Assembly: GCA_018389105.1 (NCBI GenBank)
Contig: JACATO010000629.1
Location: 248,001-312,000 of the forward strand
Reading direction: 5' to 3'
Length of the DNA stretch: 64,000 nucleotides
DNA from: Nautilus pompilius
Taxonomy: Eukaryota > Mollusca > Cephalopoda > Nautilida > Nautilidae
The notes beneath the pieces were generated by a model, which worked only from the letters and a program-made list of their open reading frames with translations, was not told the origin of the DNA and ran no database searches. Both the position numbers and the translations under genes were made by a program. This document shows, one piece after another, positions 25,605 through 37,304 of this stretch (the stretch's first letter is position 1; every line of letters begins with the position of its first letter).

Positions 25605-26450
25605 CACCATCATTATTGTTCTCCAATATGCTGACAACTATTATCATGTCTCGTTCTGAAAGCAATCTTAAAACAATCCTGGACTGTTTTGCCAAATCCT
25701 ACAATCTATTCTTGGACTCTATTAACATTTCTAAAACTAAAGTGCTTTATCAACCTGCATCTGGTACTTAGGTTTTTCTTCCATGAATAGCCAATAATGG
25801 AAAGTTTCTAGAGAATGTAGATTACTTTGCATTTCTTGGTAGTTGTCCATCAAAGAATACAAACATTGGTGAGATTCTACTCTGCATTAATAATGCCTGG
25901 TGGCTTTTGGCTGCCCAGAGAGCCTGTCTTTGATGAAAAAGAATTGGATGTATCCATTAAGTTTACAAATCTCTAGTTCTCTCAGCCCTGCTCTACAGCT
26001 CTGAGATCTGGGTTACTTATAGAAGGCATCTTAAGACCCTTATGTATTTCTGCCAGCATTCCTTACACAACATTCTTCACATTTACTGAGATGATCGTGG
26101 AACTGAACCATTGTTTGTGTTTTTTTTTCTCAAAAACCAGATGTATCTGTATTGAAGCTATGATTATCAGAGACCAGCTTCAGAGGACTGGTCATGTATG
26201 CCAAATCATTCTAAGCTCCCAAAACTACTACAGTATTTTAAACTGAGCTTTGACCAAAGAAATGTTGACAGCCAAAAGAGAGAGAGATTTTGAGATCCAG
26301 TCTGAAAAAATTCAGTATTGACTCCAGTGCATAGGAAGAAACCTCCAAAGATTGCACACTCTAGCAATCCATATGTAAGCAGATTCTGAACAAGATCGAC
26401 ATGAATTGAGTCAGAGGAAGGAGCATTTGTCTGCCACAACTACACCATGA
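25605..26450 (+). mobile_element. LINE reverse-transcriptase C-terminal fragment, degraded
   Basis: Plus-strand frames, broken by several stops, give QYADN (altered YADD catalytic box), ISKTKVLYQPA, FLENVDYFAFLGS, VYKSLVLSALLYSSEIW, YRRHLKTLMYFCQHSL and IRDQLQRTGHV. The order and spacing match the reverse transcriptase and post-RT region of non-LTR retrotransposons of the type often annotated as craniofacial-development-protein-2-like. The element lacks its 5' part and is inactive by appearance. Confidence 0.75.
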
Positions 26451-26918
26451 ACTGGATCATCTCTCATTTGTCCCATTAATGATAAAATATCATTTAGATT
26501 GGTCTACAAAGCCACTTGAATGCCCATCAAATACAAAAGCAATCTTAAAACTTGACTTAACTTTGTTTCTTAGCTAATAAAGGGGAAAAAAATCTTAATT
26601 GATTATTGAGTGATTGCTTGTAATTAATTTTGGGATGATGGAAAGGGTTTGAAAGAAGATAGTGTAAATAAAAACAGAAGTATCATTTTATGGTCAGAAA
26701 ATATTTGAATCCTATGTAAATAATAGTTCTGTCAATGAACAGTCTGAGAGAGAGAGAACTCTTAAGTTAATTACTTATGTTGCATGATTTCAATGAAATT
26801 CAGTAAAGTTTACTTTTCAAATGTCAGTTATTTCAAATAAAGATTGTTTTAAATATTTATGTCTGAACTGATAAAAAGTGTTGTATTTACTGTGAGACCA
26901 TAGCATGTTGCCACCCAC

Positions 26919-26938
26919 CACCACCACCACCACCACCA
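26919..26938. repeat. (CCA)n microsatellite
   Basis: Seven near-perfect CAC/CCA units. Confidence 0.9.
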
Positions 26939-27384
26939 GCTATGGATCAGCGCAGAAATGGATCCCCAGCAGGATACCCTCAAGAGCCTGGCCTCTATCC
27001 TGTCCTTCCCCAATCAAGCCCAACAAAGCAATGAAGAATGTGCATCACAAACTGCACACTCACTCCACACACAGAGATTCAACTGTGCTGATGCAAGTGA
27101 AGTTGATTGCATGGGAAGTGACCAATCTTGAGGTGGCTTATTCTCCCTGGTACATTGCTAGAGTCGATTGTGTTTGCTTCTTCCTGGCTCCTATGGCAGT
27201 TTCTTGCTTTGGTGCCATTTTTCCATTGGTTCTTGAAGGCTTGTAAAGTCCTCTACTACCAGTACTTGCTTAGAGATCCATAGCTACTTTAGAAAATTCA
27301 TCAACTTTGTTTCCCTGCAGCCAACTACTTTTTGGTTGGTTATGCTGGATGGTAATAGTGAGTGTATAGTGATAATAAGCTGAT

Positions 27385-27640
27385 GGTTTATATTTCTCAA
27401 TTCCTTGTGGGGACCAAGAAGGAATCAGTAAGGATTATTGATTTCTCTTGTCCTTGTTCTATGGATGCCTCCACTGCTCTGTATAGTACTGTCATCTCTG
27501 CATCCATTATGGACTGAGGCAGCAAGGTTATGAGAATATTTTTACCTGTTTTTGGAATGTAGACTGCTGCTCCTGCCATGTTGTTTTTTGGTGTCCATAG
27601 ATCCATCTGTGTATATTTGGTCATAATTATGTTATTTTGC
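27385..27640 (-). mobile_element. LINE RNase H-domain fragment
   Basis: The minus-strand frame contains AGAAVYIPKTGKN, then SIMDAEMTVLYRAVEA and KSIILTDSF. This order matches the RNase H domain at the end of Jockey/I-type non-LTR elements (family pattern GAAVYIP, AEL.AI..A, I.TDS), with the Glu (DAEM) and second Asp (TDSF) still present while the first DGS box is degraded. Flanking minus-strand sequence up to about 27900 may be more of the same element. Confidence 0.6.
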
Positions 27641-27999
27641 TTCCAGTTTCCAAGGTTAGTTGCTTCATTTGATCTGGTATAGCTGTGTTCTTTATTTCAG
27701 GTGGGTTTCATTGCCAAGGTGAGTTCTCACCACTGAGATAGTGGAACCTAGGTTATCTAGTCTATTTAGGTTCATCCTTTTTATTTCATTTACAGCTTGT
27801 ATTCTGAAGGTGCTAAAGTCAGATTCTTCAGTTATTCTCCTTGCATCACAGTGTTTAGAAAGATGTTACAGTTTACAATATTTTCAAATAACTTTTTTTT
27901 TTTTGATGTGGCTTAAGAGGGTGTAGAATATCTGTTTATACATATTTTTAATGCTTCAGTCAGTGTTAATTTCATACATCCTCTGATTAGGCAGAGAGC

Positions 28000-30868
28000 A
28001 GGAACTGATGATTTAGCTAACCTTTCCCCCTTAATTTGTAGATGAAATAGTTATTCAAGATACTGTATATAATTTTTTTTTTGTTTTTTGTTTCAGTTTA
28101 TGTTGTCCTGAAGGGAAGCTCCCAGGGTGACCATTTGTCCCAGTAAAGGCTATACCTGTGGACATGTTCCCTCACACTTTACACTGTGAACTTGTACTGC
28201 TATTTGAAAGAAAAATTAGGTAAGGTGGGTTTTTCCTAGAGGAGAAAAGTAAACAATGTGTAACTTCAAGAGATAATGCTTTTTTGTCAAACAAAATTGA
28301 AGATAGTTGGTGGGGGAGAGAGAAAGAAAAGGGACACTCTCTTTATGCTGATTTAAGAAGGTTAGTAGTTCTGTGGCCATGAAACCTAAATCAATTATGA
28401 AATTGTTAAGAAACATTGAAATAATCTTTTTCTTCTACAAACACATTTTCTAACATTGCTCTCCTGAAATGGCACAGATTACTGATTATTACATATAGTT
28501 TAAAACGTTCATATTTGTAACCATTTTTTTTTTTAAATTTTTTTTAAAGCTTTGACAAAACAAATAGTACGTGCCTAACCTTCTGGTGGGGATACGTTTC
28601 TTATCTAATACATTACAACTGCTACCCCAGCAGTGTCATCTGTATCCTATGTTCTGACTGGTGAGCAGGGCTAATATTTTATATCATCAGCCTGGAATTG
28701 TCATGACAGCTTGTTATTTTCTATGAAAATCTATAAAATAACTGCCTAATAATGTTCAGAAGGTGCTTGTGCAAAATACTAGTTTGACTATCTGCCCACT
28801 AATGGGTTAATTGCTCAAGGGCCGGAACAGATTATAAAATTTATATATAAATTATATACTTTGCTTTTACAACTTCCTATACCCTTCAAATGTGTAGACC
28901 ATTGTACTTAGCATTGTATTTAAAACATGGTACAACACTTGCTGTCATGTTTTGGAACGTGTGAAATATAAGGGACATAACTGAAGTTGACAAATTACAC
29001 GTGGCATTCCAACTTATATTTGTGATGGGTTGTTTCCACTTATTTAAAAAAGATGTATACACACTGCTTACTAGCTAAAAAAAAAGTTATGCATCATCCC
29101 AAGACACCCTCTTTATGTTTGTGTGTATGTATACATCATTATTAAGACAGGTTAAATTATTTTTGTTTGTTAAAAATAAGTTTTTTTCCCTTGCATTTTC
29201 TGGCAGTCCTTTTTAACAATATTGTTGATAGCATTGTTTATGCATACCATGAGTAGCATCATTTTATCCTTTTCTGAGTGGGAATTTTAGCAAAATCCAG
29301 CAATCTGTCTTCTCCATTTTTCAAGGTTGGTTGGTAAGAAAATCCACTGTAAACTTTCTCAACATCTCTTCGTTGGGAATCATCTACAAAACATACATGC
29401 ATACAAAAATCCAGTAGTTTAAAACAGTGAGCATCCCAATAATTTTGTTTTTATATTTTCATTTTTTTAAAATGTCATGAAATGCTGCTTGTAATATTTA
29501 ATAAACTATTTCTGAAAATTACACCACAATTCCTTCCTTTATTGTACCTGATGATAGCTAGTTTTAAACTGTTGAGCCATTCCAAACAGATGGTCAACAT
29601 GAATGTTGCAATGATAAATCTCATTTGGAGATGTCTAGAAAACTGAAATTTTAAGAGGATGAAATCTCTTCACAGTGTATTTTTTTTATTATAATTATTA
29701 TTAGATGGATGGTTTATGGGATTTGTTCCATATCTGTGATTTATTCTTACATGAGAAAAGAAACAAAATCACAGCATTATTGCATAATTCATCATAATTA
29801 ACTGCTATTTATGATCTTTTTCTGAAAAAAAAAACACGTATACAGTTAGTTAATTTGTTTCTCATTGATTGCAAAGAATGCCTTTTTTCTTTTTTTGTTC
29901 TCTGGATAACCAATAGAGTAAAAGTTAATTTATCTGAATTTCTTCGTACTGAACTAACTTTGGATGTCTGGACATCACCCCCCCCCCCAACCCTTGGATG
30001 AGCTTATTTCTTCACGCTTTCTGTCTTTCTATTACTTATTTATTCATTTCACTATCAGCATATAACTTGAACAATTTATCTTTCTGTGCCAGAACATCAT
30101 GCACAGTATGTGCCAATATTTAATCCATTCATGATAAGATTGCAGGACTCATCTTGCTCTATTTGGCATATAATATCTACTTTTTGTGTTGTACCTCAAG
30201 TAAAAATACTTGTGCTTCATAGCTCTGCCTGTAGAGACCATGGTAACAGAATTTTCTGTACTTAAGAATAAATGCAAAAAGAAGAATAGCGAAAGCTTTG
30301 CATCTGCACACTGGAAACATTATGGTACCAAGGATACCATTCTATCATAGCTGTAAAGAATCAAAGTAACAATCTAAAAAATGTTCTGTGGTAGGAAATA
30401 TAGGCATTTGAAGTGTGGATTTGAAAAAAATTTGGTTCATTCAGATGTTTGGGTTTAGTAATGATTGGGAGAATATGAGCAAATTCAGATAGTTGGGTTT
30501 TTCAGATGTTTGGATAAACTGATCTTTTACCGTAATATATGGTTAATCATATGACATCATTTGCTTGTTTTTACACTGGTATTTTAATAATGCTGCAATA
30601 AAACCTTTTAAACAGATTCTTTTCACTTTTAGCACTGCAAATAAGGTGATTTTCCCATTTGGGTCTAATTTGTGCATGTGGCCAAGATGAATACATTTAT
30701 ATTTAACTGATGTTCAAGTGTGTAAGCTTAAAATAAATGATAAAAATGCTCATAAATGTATATCTATAAAGAGTAGCTGATGAAATGTTAATACAGCATA
30801 ACTATTCCAATATAAGATAAAACAAGCAATAAAATGTATTACAAAGCCATGTCCTTAAAATTTTTAAA
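28000..30868. other. Non-coding stretch
   Basis: AT-rich; no splice-bounded exon or known repeat recognised on either strand. The 3' UTR of the minus-strand CHP-like gene should occupy its right-hand part. Confidence 0.45.
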
Positions 30869-33800
30869 TTATGCAGTGATAATGGCTGCCATCTTCAGCA
30901 CTAAATTGTTTAATCTTATTTGCTCATTCGTGTCTTGAACACATTCTCCAGGAGATTGACTGATAACTGCTTGAACATGTTTTGACAGCTGCAGTGGTGT
31001 CTTAACTGGGGCCTGGTCTGCCAGAGTTTGTCTTTTTTTCTATTATTGAATCCGTTCTTTAAAATCTTTATCCAGCTCCTGATGGAATTGTTAAATGGCA
31101 GATGCTTGTTGAAATGTTCCTTACACTTTCATTTCACTGCAATGACCAACTTCATTTCACTGAGCCACAAGATGCAATTAAACTTCTCGATCATACATTT
31201 TGGTGTATCAACCTTATTAACAACGAAACAAAAATGCTAATTTAAGCTCAGTTTTGCAATACAATGATTTTTTATGTCTTATGTAGATAAACAGTTTTCC
31301 CTCAAAGACATGATAAACATCCTGTATATAAAATGATATATTATATATAATATAAAATCAATTTGGAGAGACTGAATGACAATTATGAGCAAAGGAAAAG
31401 CCTGAATTGACTAATTTGTACTAGTCTTACAGACAAAACATTGCATTTGGCTGTCTGCAGGTAACTATGAATTCATTTCTTTTTTATGTGAATGTCATTT
31501 TTAAGCTTGCTTCAAGGCTAAAACAAAAATTAATACAGATAGCTTTTAAAATGGACAGTACCTTCATGAACTGAGCCTTTGTAATCATGCCAGGATTGTC
31601 TGGTGAAGACTGCAAAGCATTAGAAATTAGATTGAGAATCTGGTCATCTGAAATGGCTCCACCCAACAAGGACTTGTAGAAACCAAATAATGCTTCATGC
31701 TTCAAAACTCCACTACAGTGGGTATCTAACATTCTGAAAATAACTAAGAAGAAGCTTTTAACTAATGCAGGGGAAAGACAAAGAAAACTAATGTACACAA
31801 CTACTACTGATTTAAATAGGAACAGATTCAAGTTCTGGTCTTGTGACTGTACAGCAGCACAAATTTTAATGTACAACATCAATACAAATTTTTCCTCCAG
31901 ATTTGTTATTAGCTAAAAAAAATACAAAAAATGTGTTATCATTCATTTTTCCATATTTTTTAAAAATGATTTTTCACACTTCAATTAAATTGTCAATTTG
32001 TTTAACAATACTGTTTAGTATCATATTAGGTGGGGTTTTTTTTTGCATATTTCTGTAATGCAGAGATTATAAACTAAACTAGAGGCATTCAAATGAAACC
32101 CAGCCAGATGCAATTATGCCAATACTGTTTTCAGCCAGGTTTCATTTGAACATACCTAATATAAACCTACAACTTATCATTTCAGAGATCTTTTATGATA
32201 TACTACCCCAGAATAAAACCAAACCAGTAGTTAAGAATAAAGAAATGTGCAATTATAATGCTTAGATAGGTCTATGCCAAATGTAACATACATAGATAAA
32301 TGGAAATATTAGTTAAACATTGTCAATCAATTCTAAGAAAATAAATATGAAGAAAGAAATTGTTCAATATTTTCCCAGAAAATCATGTCTAGCAGATGAC
32401 AGTATTCAAAATGAAAGAAAATATTATTTATGTCAGTATTGCAATCTTGGTGGATTTTTAGAAGGGTTATTAAAAATCAGATAGAAATGTTAAATTGTGC
32501 ACAAGAAAACTTAATAGCCATCCAGATATATCACCCAGAGTTGATTTGCACCCCCACTATCCTTTAAATATCTGTATTACTCAACACAGATTGACCTATA
32601 TGGGCTGTAACACAGTAACCTACCTCATTAATATTAACTCTCTGTAATGACAAACTTGTATATCACTCCAACCCCGTGCGTTTTGTATTACAACTATATT
32701 TGGGTAAATACACAGCCAGTTGAACACATACTAACTAGAGCTTGTAGATGGTATAAGTAAGGTAGAAAATGACATTGTATATTGATGCTTAAAAAACAAC
32801 AGTTATTGTCTGAAAATTATTTTCACAATTAGGAATAAAAAGAATTGTTTTATATTCTGAAAATAATTAAACATTTTTGTTAATGCTATTTTCTTTTAAG
32901 ACTGAAGACTTAATAAATATAATTAATTTACTTCAGAACTAAAGTATTTTCGTAGTTTGGTAAAATTACACTTTAATACTTTTCAAACATACGATCGGTA
33001 TCATAGCTCTCCTGTCAACAAAATCAGAAACAACCTTGTTTGTATCAGAGTTGTGCACTGGGCTGTAAGAGGTTTCGTAGTGTGTGACACAGTTGTTCAA
33101 GACACTGTATGGGTTCTGACATCACTACTGTTTGCCACTTTCACTTCAAGAGAGTTGAAAGTCACCTGATAATAGCCTCCAAAATATCAATATGAGAGGA
33201 AGAATTTCTTAATATGCAATTAACAATTTCTGAATAGTGATTTTTAGTAGTAAAGATTAAAGCTGTGTGGACTTTGTTTTTTTGAAAAATAAAATATACT
33301 TTTGCTAATAAATCAAAACAAGTCTTACATTCTTTTTTGTTTTCCGCAGTGGTCTGTGAGCTGAGTATACCACAAAGTAAAACAAACTCCCTTGGATAAA
33401 GGTTGTGAGTTTGATGGAGATAATACTCTACAGCCTGTACAATTAGTCTGTTGTTAGTCAACTGTGGGATCATCTTACAAGTTTTCCATGTAATGCCAGA
33501 ATCACCTTTCTCTGAGCGATCATACATTGTGTACACGTGAAGTAATCTCATGATTTCTCTGTCTGTGACTGAAAACAAATAAGTGAAACTGGAGTGCAAG
33601 GAAGACGGAAGAAAAAAGTGTTATTAATAACTATATCTCACATTTTAACTTTTAGGAGTCTGAAGTTACCCAAGTTATATTTTCGTTCAATCATTTTTGT
33701 AATTGTTGGCATACCAAAGAATCTTGAATTAGATGGCCCTTTCCAAAATGCTCAAAAATATATTTACTTCAAGCATAATGGGATTTATGTCATTATGGTA

Positions 33801-35734
33801 TTTGTAGCCTAGTGGTCCAGTGATAGACTACAGGACTGTTAGGTTAAGGGTCAAAGTTCAAATCCTGGTCAAGACTGGCTTGGTTTGGTGTACTGCCCTG
33901 GTATATTTCCTCACTTCATCAAATGGTCACGCAAATTTCCTCTTGCATCTAAAATAAAGAGTTCTAGTAAAGCTCTCCGTGCCAAATGACACCTAATGAC
34001 ACAAGATTAGCAAAGTTTCCTAGTAGGCAGACATGCCACTACACTTCTTTTTACCAGGGTTGTCTCCATTGTAGACATAGTTGTATGAGAGACAATGATG
34101 TCATTATGGTATAATCTCAAAGTTAATTACCATTCACAGTTGTTTCCTGAAAATTCTTTGTGGGTGGCAGTTATCTGTCATATTGTAAATAGTTTTAAAA
34201 CAACAATAGAAGTACAGATAGTCTTAGAGAGAGGACTTTTAAAACTTCTATACAATGCTTTAATGTAGGGAATTATAATCATGTATTTTGTGACATCACT
34301 TTGTACTGCAACCTGAATTTTTAGATTATAAAAAAGGAAAATATATGTACTGAAATGCTAGGGGCATCAAACATAATACTGATTAAAAAAAACCACATTC
34401 ACCTTAAATTTTTAAAATTTTATTTACAGATTTTTGTAATTTTTAATTATTATTCCTTTGACAACTGAAATTATAGATAATCCATAAATTTGACAAATCT
34501 TAATTTTTAAAAAATATTTATTACAGTTGCAAGCAGTAATTGACTTTATAGCAATCAGTTATTAATTGATTAATTTAAAACTAAAATTTCATGTGAGCCA
34601 CCACACCTTAAAATGCAAACTCCCCCCCCCAATATCTCTATAGAAATAGGAGGTTTTTTATTATTATTATTATTATTTACTTACATGGTGTCAGTTCTTC
34701 CAGCTCATTTCTTTGAGATGGAGTCAACAGTGACTCTACATTACCCTGAAAAGAGAACAATAATGAAATTGTTTAAGAAAGCAAATATTAAAAACAAATG
34801 TAAGAATTACTTTTGTCATTTTAAATGTGTACATTTTGCTTAACTTGGAATAAAGTAAATTACAAGTTTGCACTGTTGTTTGGTGTATTTTCTAGAGAAA
34901 AAAAATGCTCATACACAATGGAAAACAAATAACTTCATAAAAATGTTTTTGGAGAGAGTTAAACTCTAAGAAGTGTACATAAAGCACAGTTCACTTCACA
35001 CTGTACCAGCTACTGAATATTAATTTATAAAATATGCATATATAACACAACTGATGCTACACCACTAGAATCATCCAGAAAAGGACAATAATGTTTGACT
35101 ACAGAACAAGAAATCCAGACTGGCACACACACAGGGCAGGTTTTAAGGTGGTAATCACAATGTGAGGTAATCTTGGAGGAGGTGGGTGGGTGGTGGTAGC
35201 CCTATGAGGTCTCTGCAGCGCAATGTATGTACACAAAAAGGAAATTCCATTTTAAACAACAAACTGAACGTTTGACGTGGCTGCTCTTATGTGCACCACG
35301 TTGGGTGCAACCCCAGTCACCCGTAATCTCATTCAGCACAGGGTGAGGGCACCTTCCTCCTCTCTGTGGTGAGTGACAAATCCGTGTACCGTCCAACACG
35401 GATGGTAGGCAGGGGGGACGGGGGTAAGGCCAAACGCGGTGGATAAGGGGTTAACACGCGAATCAGCACCCACCCCACCCCACCCGTGATTGGGGAACCT
35501 TCAGCGTTAGGAGATTCGACGTGTCCTCGGTAAGGGCATCGTACCAAACGTTTCCCGGACTCAAACCATTTCTCATATCCCCGACACCAGTTCCTCACAT
35601 GAGTAACCACCAACACACGATCGAGATGGTTGGTCGGTTGTCATAGAAACGTGAGGTCTCGGCATGTGCGAAACTAGTGTTTGGAATAGAATATCTACTC
35701 CATTACATGTCATTTGCTACTGTGGCTTTACCAT
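30869..35734 (-). CDS. Calcineurin B homologous protein (CHP)-like EF-hand gene, five coding exons
   Basis: Minus-strand exons: 35734-35732 (ATG only), 34745-34685, 33568-33329, 31743-31562, 30988-30869; phases agree at every junction and give 201 residues. The start MGNVES fits an N-myristoylation signal as in calcineurin B (MGNEAS) and CHP (MGSRAS). It continues LLTPSQRNELEELTPFTDRE then IMRLLHVYTMYD, IPQLTNNRL (compare IPELAINPL), YPREFVLL, FIFRMLDTHCSGVLKHEAL, FYKSLLGGAISDDQIL, ITKAQFMKL. Length matches CHP (195 residues in human, as I recall). CHPs bind Na+/H+ exchangers and related partners at membranes. None of the four loops keeps the DxDxDG pattern, so calcium binding is doubtful. 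Weakest points are the last acceptor (CCACTGCAG) and the ATG-only exon, which rests on the ATG/GTAAAG donor at 35731. Which CHP/CnB subfamily it belongs to is unclear. Confidence 0.75.
33806..34105 (+). mobile_element. tRNA-derived SINE, well preserved
   Basis: Starts with TAGCCTAGTGGTCCAGTGAT (A box TAGCCTAGTGG), followed by AGACTACAGGACTG and the B box AGTTCAAATCC at about 33855. The body holds CTTGGTTTGGTGTACTGCCC and CTCTTGCATCTAAAATAAAG, as in the other copies. It lies in the CHP-like intron between 34685 and 33568, opposite to the gene. Confidence 0.85.
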
Positions 35735-35867
35735 TCCAGAACAGACTAGAGTAAGCGAACCACCGCAGTAGTATATATTATATATAATATATATTTTTTT
35801 TTTTCCGACACTTAATGGCTATCTGTTTCCAGGTATTTCAAGGTCATTCGTCGCGCCGGTTGCAGTC

Positions 35868-35879
35868 TGCGCATGCGCG
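35868..35879. promoter_or_regulatory. NRF-1-like site TGCGCATGCGCG
   Basis: Eleven of twelve bases match the palindromic consensus TGCGCATGCGCA, midway between the two divergent genes. NRF-1 sites are common in TATA-less housekeeping and bidirectional promoters. Confidence 0.7.
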
Positions 35880-35887
35880 TTCTGTTA

Positions 35888-35898
35888 GCCCCGCCCCC
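35888..35898. promoter_or_regulatory. GC box (Sp1/KLF type)
   Basis: GCCCCGCCCCC, ten bases from the NRF-1-like motif. Confidence 0.55.
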
Positions 35899-36416
35899 GA
35901 GTTACCTGAAAAGCGAAGACGAGGTTTCCAATCTTAATGACGGGAATCGAGAAAAGGTGGCGTTTGGAGCTTTTTTTTTTTTTTGCTCTAATTTATTTTA
36001 AGAGAAAGCGAAATTAAAATGGTGTTTTTTTTTTTTTTTAGTTTTTTTCTCGCCGGTTAAAATACCGTAAATGCAATTGGCGATTTTCAAGTGCGGTACT
36101 TATGTAGGTAGATCCTCGGCGGCCGGCGGCAGCAAGACAACAACACAACAACAACAATAAAAAAAAAAAAAAAAGGAGGAGCTTGAACTCCGCTTCCAGA
36201 GCGACCGGCAGTTCGTCGTCGTCTTCTCGGTCGGTGTGTGTTTGGTCCCCCTCCCCCCCTTTTTTTTTTTTTTTTGTAAGATATCCGAACAACAGTAGAG
36301 TGCGGGACTCTCCTGAGCGTTTGCCGCGGCGGCGCGAGCTCACGACGGCGGCTGATGCCCTGGGAACGAGACCGCGGCGAGAACTCGCGAGATTTCCCCC
36401 TCCCCCTCCACCTGCA

Positions 36417-36493
36417 ATGGCAGATGACGAGGACGACGGCAGCGTCGGCTTTGAGAGCAACTGTTGGTGGCGGCAGCAATTCGAGCCGAGTCC
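36417..36493 (+). CDS. MAP3K4: MAP3K4 exon 1 (N-terminus or upstream ORF)
   Basis: ATG at 36417 in good context (GCAATGG) opens MADDEDDGSVGFESNCWW.. and reaches a strong donor GTAAGTG at 36494, phase 2. Joined to the weak acceptor at 42261 it runs in frame into the main protein (PKKGDN before the Met at 42278). Joined to the stronger acceptor at 42210 it would stop after 37 codons and act as an upstream ORF. It lies in the GC-rich promoter block. Confidence 0.6.
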
Positions 36494-37273
36494 GTAAGTG
36501 CAAACCTTCGGTGTCCATTCGCTTTGCAGGCTGGCCTCGGGGCGAGTCCGCCCGGCCCCGCTCGCCCGGCCCAAGCGCATCCGCCGCCGCTGTTGTTGTT
36601 GTTGTTGTTGTTTTTTTTTCTTCCTATAGAATTTCTCGGCCAGGGGTTCATCGGTCCGGGGGCCCGGGGGGCCGGGGCTCCCAACCCACCCCACGTTCGG
36701 CTTTCGCCTCCCCGACCTCGCTGCATTCCCGTGCATTCTACGCCACGGCCCCGTCACCTTTTAGGGAAAGTAAACCCAGCCAATGTCTCTCTCTTCCCCC
36801 CCCCCCCTGTCGCCGGGGTCCGCGAACCCTGGGAGGCCTCGAGTCCGAACGAAGAGCAGGGACCGGGGGAGGGGGGCGGAGGGCGGAGCTTTAATTAATT
36901 CCCCTAACCCTTAAAAAAAATTATCTCTAAATTTGAAAAGGGGAAAAAAAAAAAAAAGAAAAACGAAAATAACCGTATAGAACACGCGCTCATCGATAGG
37001 ATCCCTTATCTGGCAGGAAGACTGACTGCCCACCAGTGAACCACGATTTCCGCCTTACCCCCTTGTGGCGGTGGTCCTTCCTTTTTGTTTGTGTGTGCCC
37101 GTATTTTAATGACGGTTCGGACAGAGCAGTCACCCTATAGCGTGGTGAAACAGCTTGGCCTCGTTCTGGACCCGGATACGGGCTTATTTAACCCCAACAC
37201 TCAGGCAGCGGGGCTATCGAGGCAGCGCCCAGTTAGCTCCCCGCCGCTATGCCACTTGTTTTCGTGTTCATTG

Positions 37274-37304
<31 letters not shown>

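Larger units (their letters stand above)
35400..36900. promoter_or_regulatory. GC-rich bidirectional promoter region (CHP-like / MAP3K4)
   Basis: In otherwise AT-rich DNA this block is GC- and CpG-rich. The CHP-like gene starts at 35734 leftwards and MAP3K4 exon 1 at 36417 rightwards, about 680 bp apart. Between them lie an NRF-1-like site and a GC box; a TATA-rich palindrome occupies about 35770-35794. Transcription starts cannot be read from sequence, so shared use is inferred. Confidence 0.65.

Noticed and set aside
26206-26439. Minus-strand open frame of 77 codons
   Set aside because: Shadow of the plus-strand LINE reverse-transcriptase fragment.
33162-33328. Extension of the CHP-like exon past 33329 (CKTCFDLLAK)
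   Set aside because: It continues through a GTAAGA donor into intron; stopping at 33329 gives matching phases and restores the EF-hand helix FIFRMLD.
35770-35794. TATA box for the CHP-like gene
   Set aside because: It is a long AT palindrome of microsatellite character; position relative to a start site is unknown, so it is mentioned but not called.
36038-36898. Long overlapping open frames on both strands (up to 239 codons) in the GC-rich promoter block
   Set aside because: They are low in complexity (runs of Lys, Gln, Pro, Phe and Leu), mutually overlapping and shaped by high GC and homopolymers; only the short exon-1 frame ends at a good donor.
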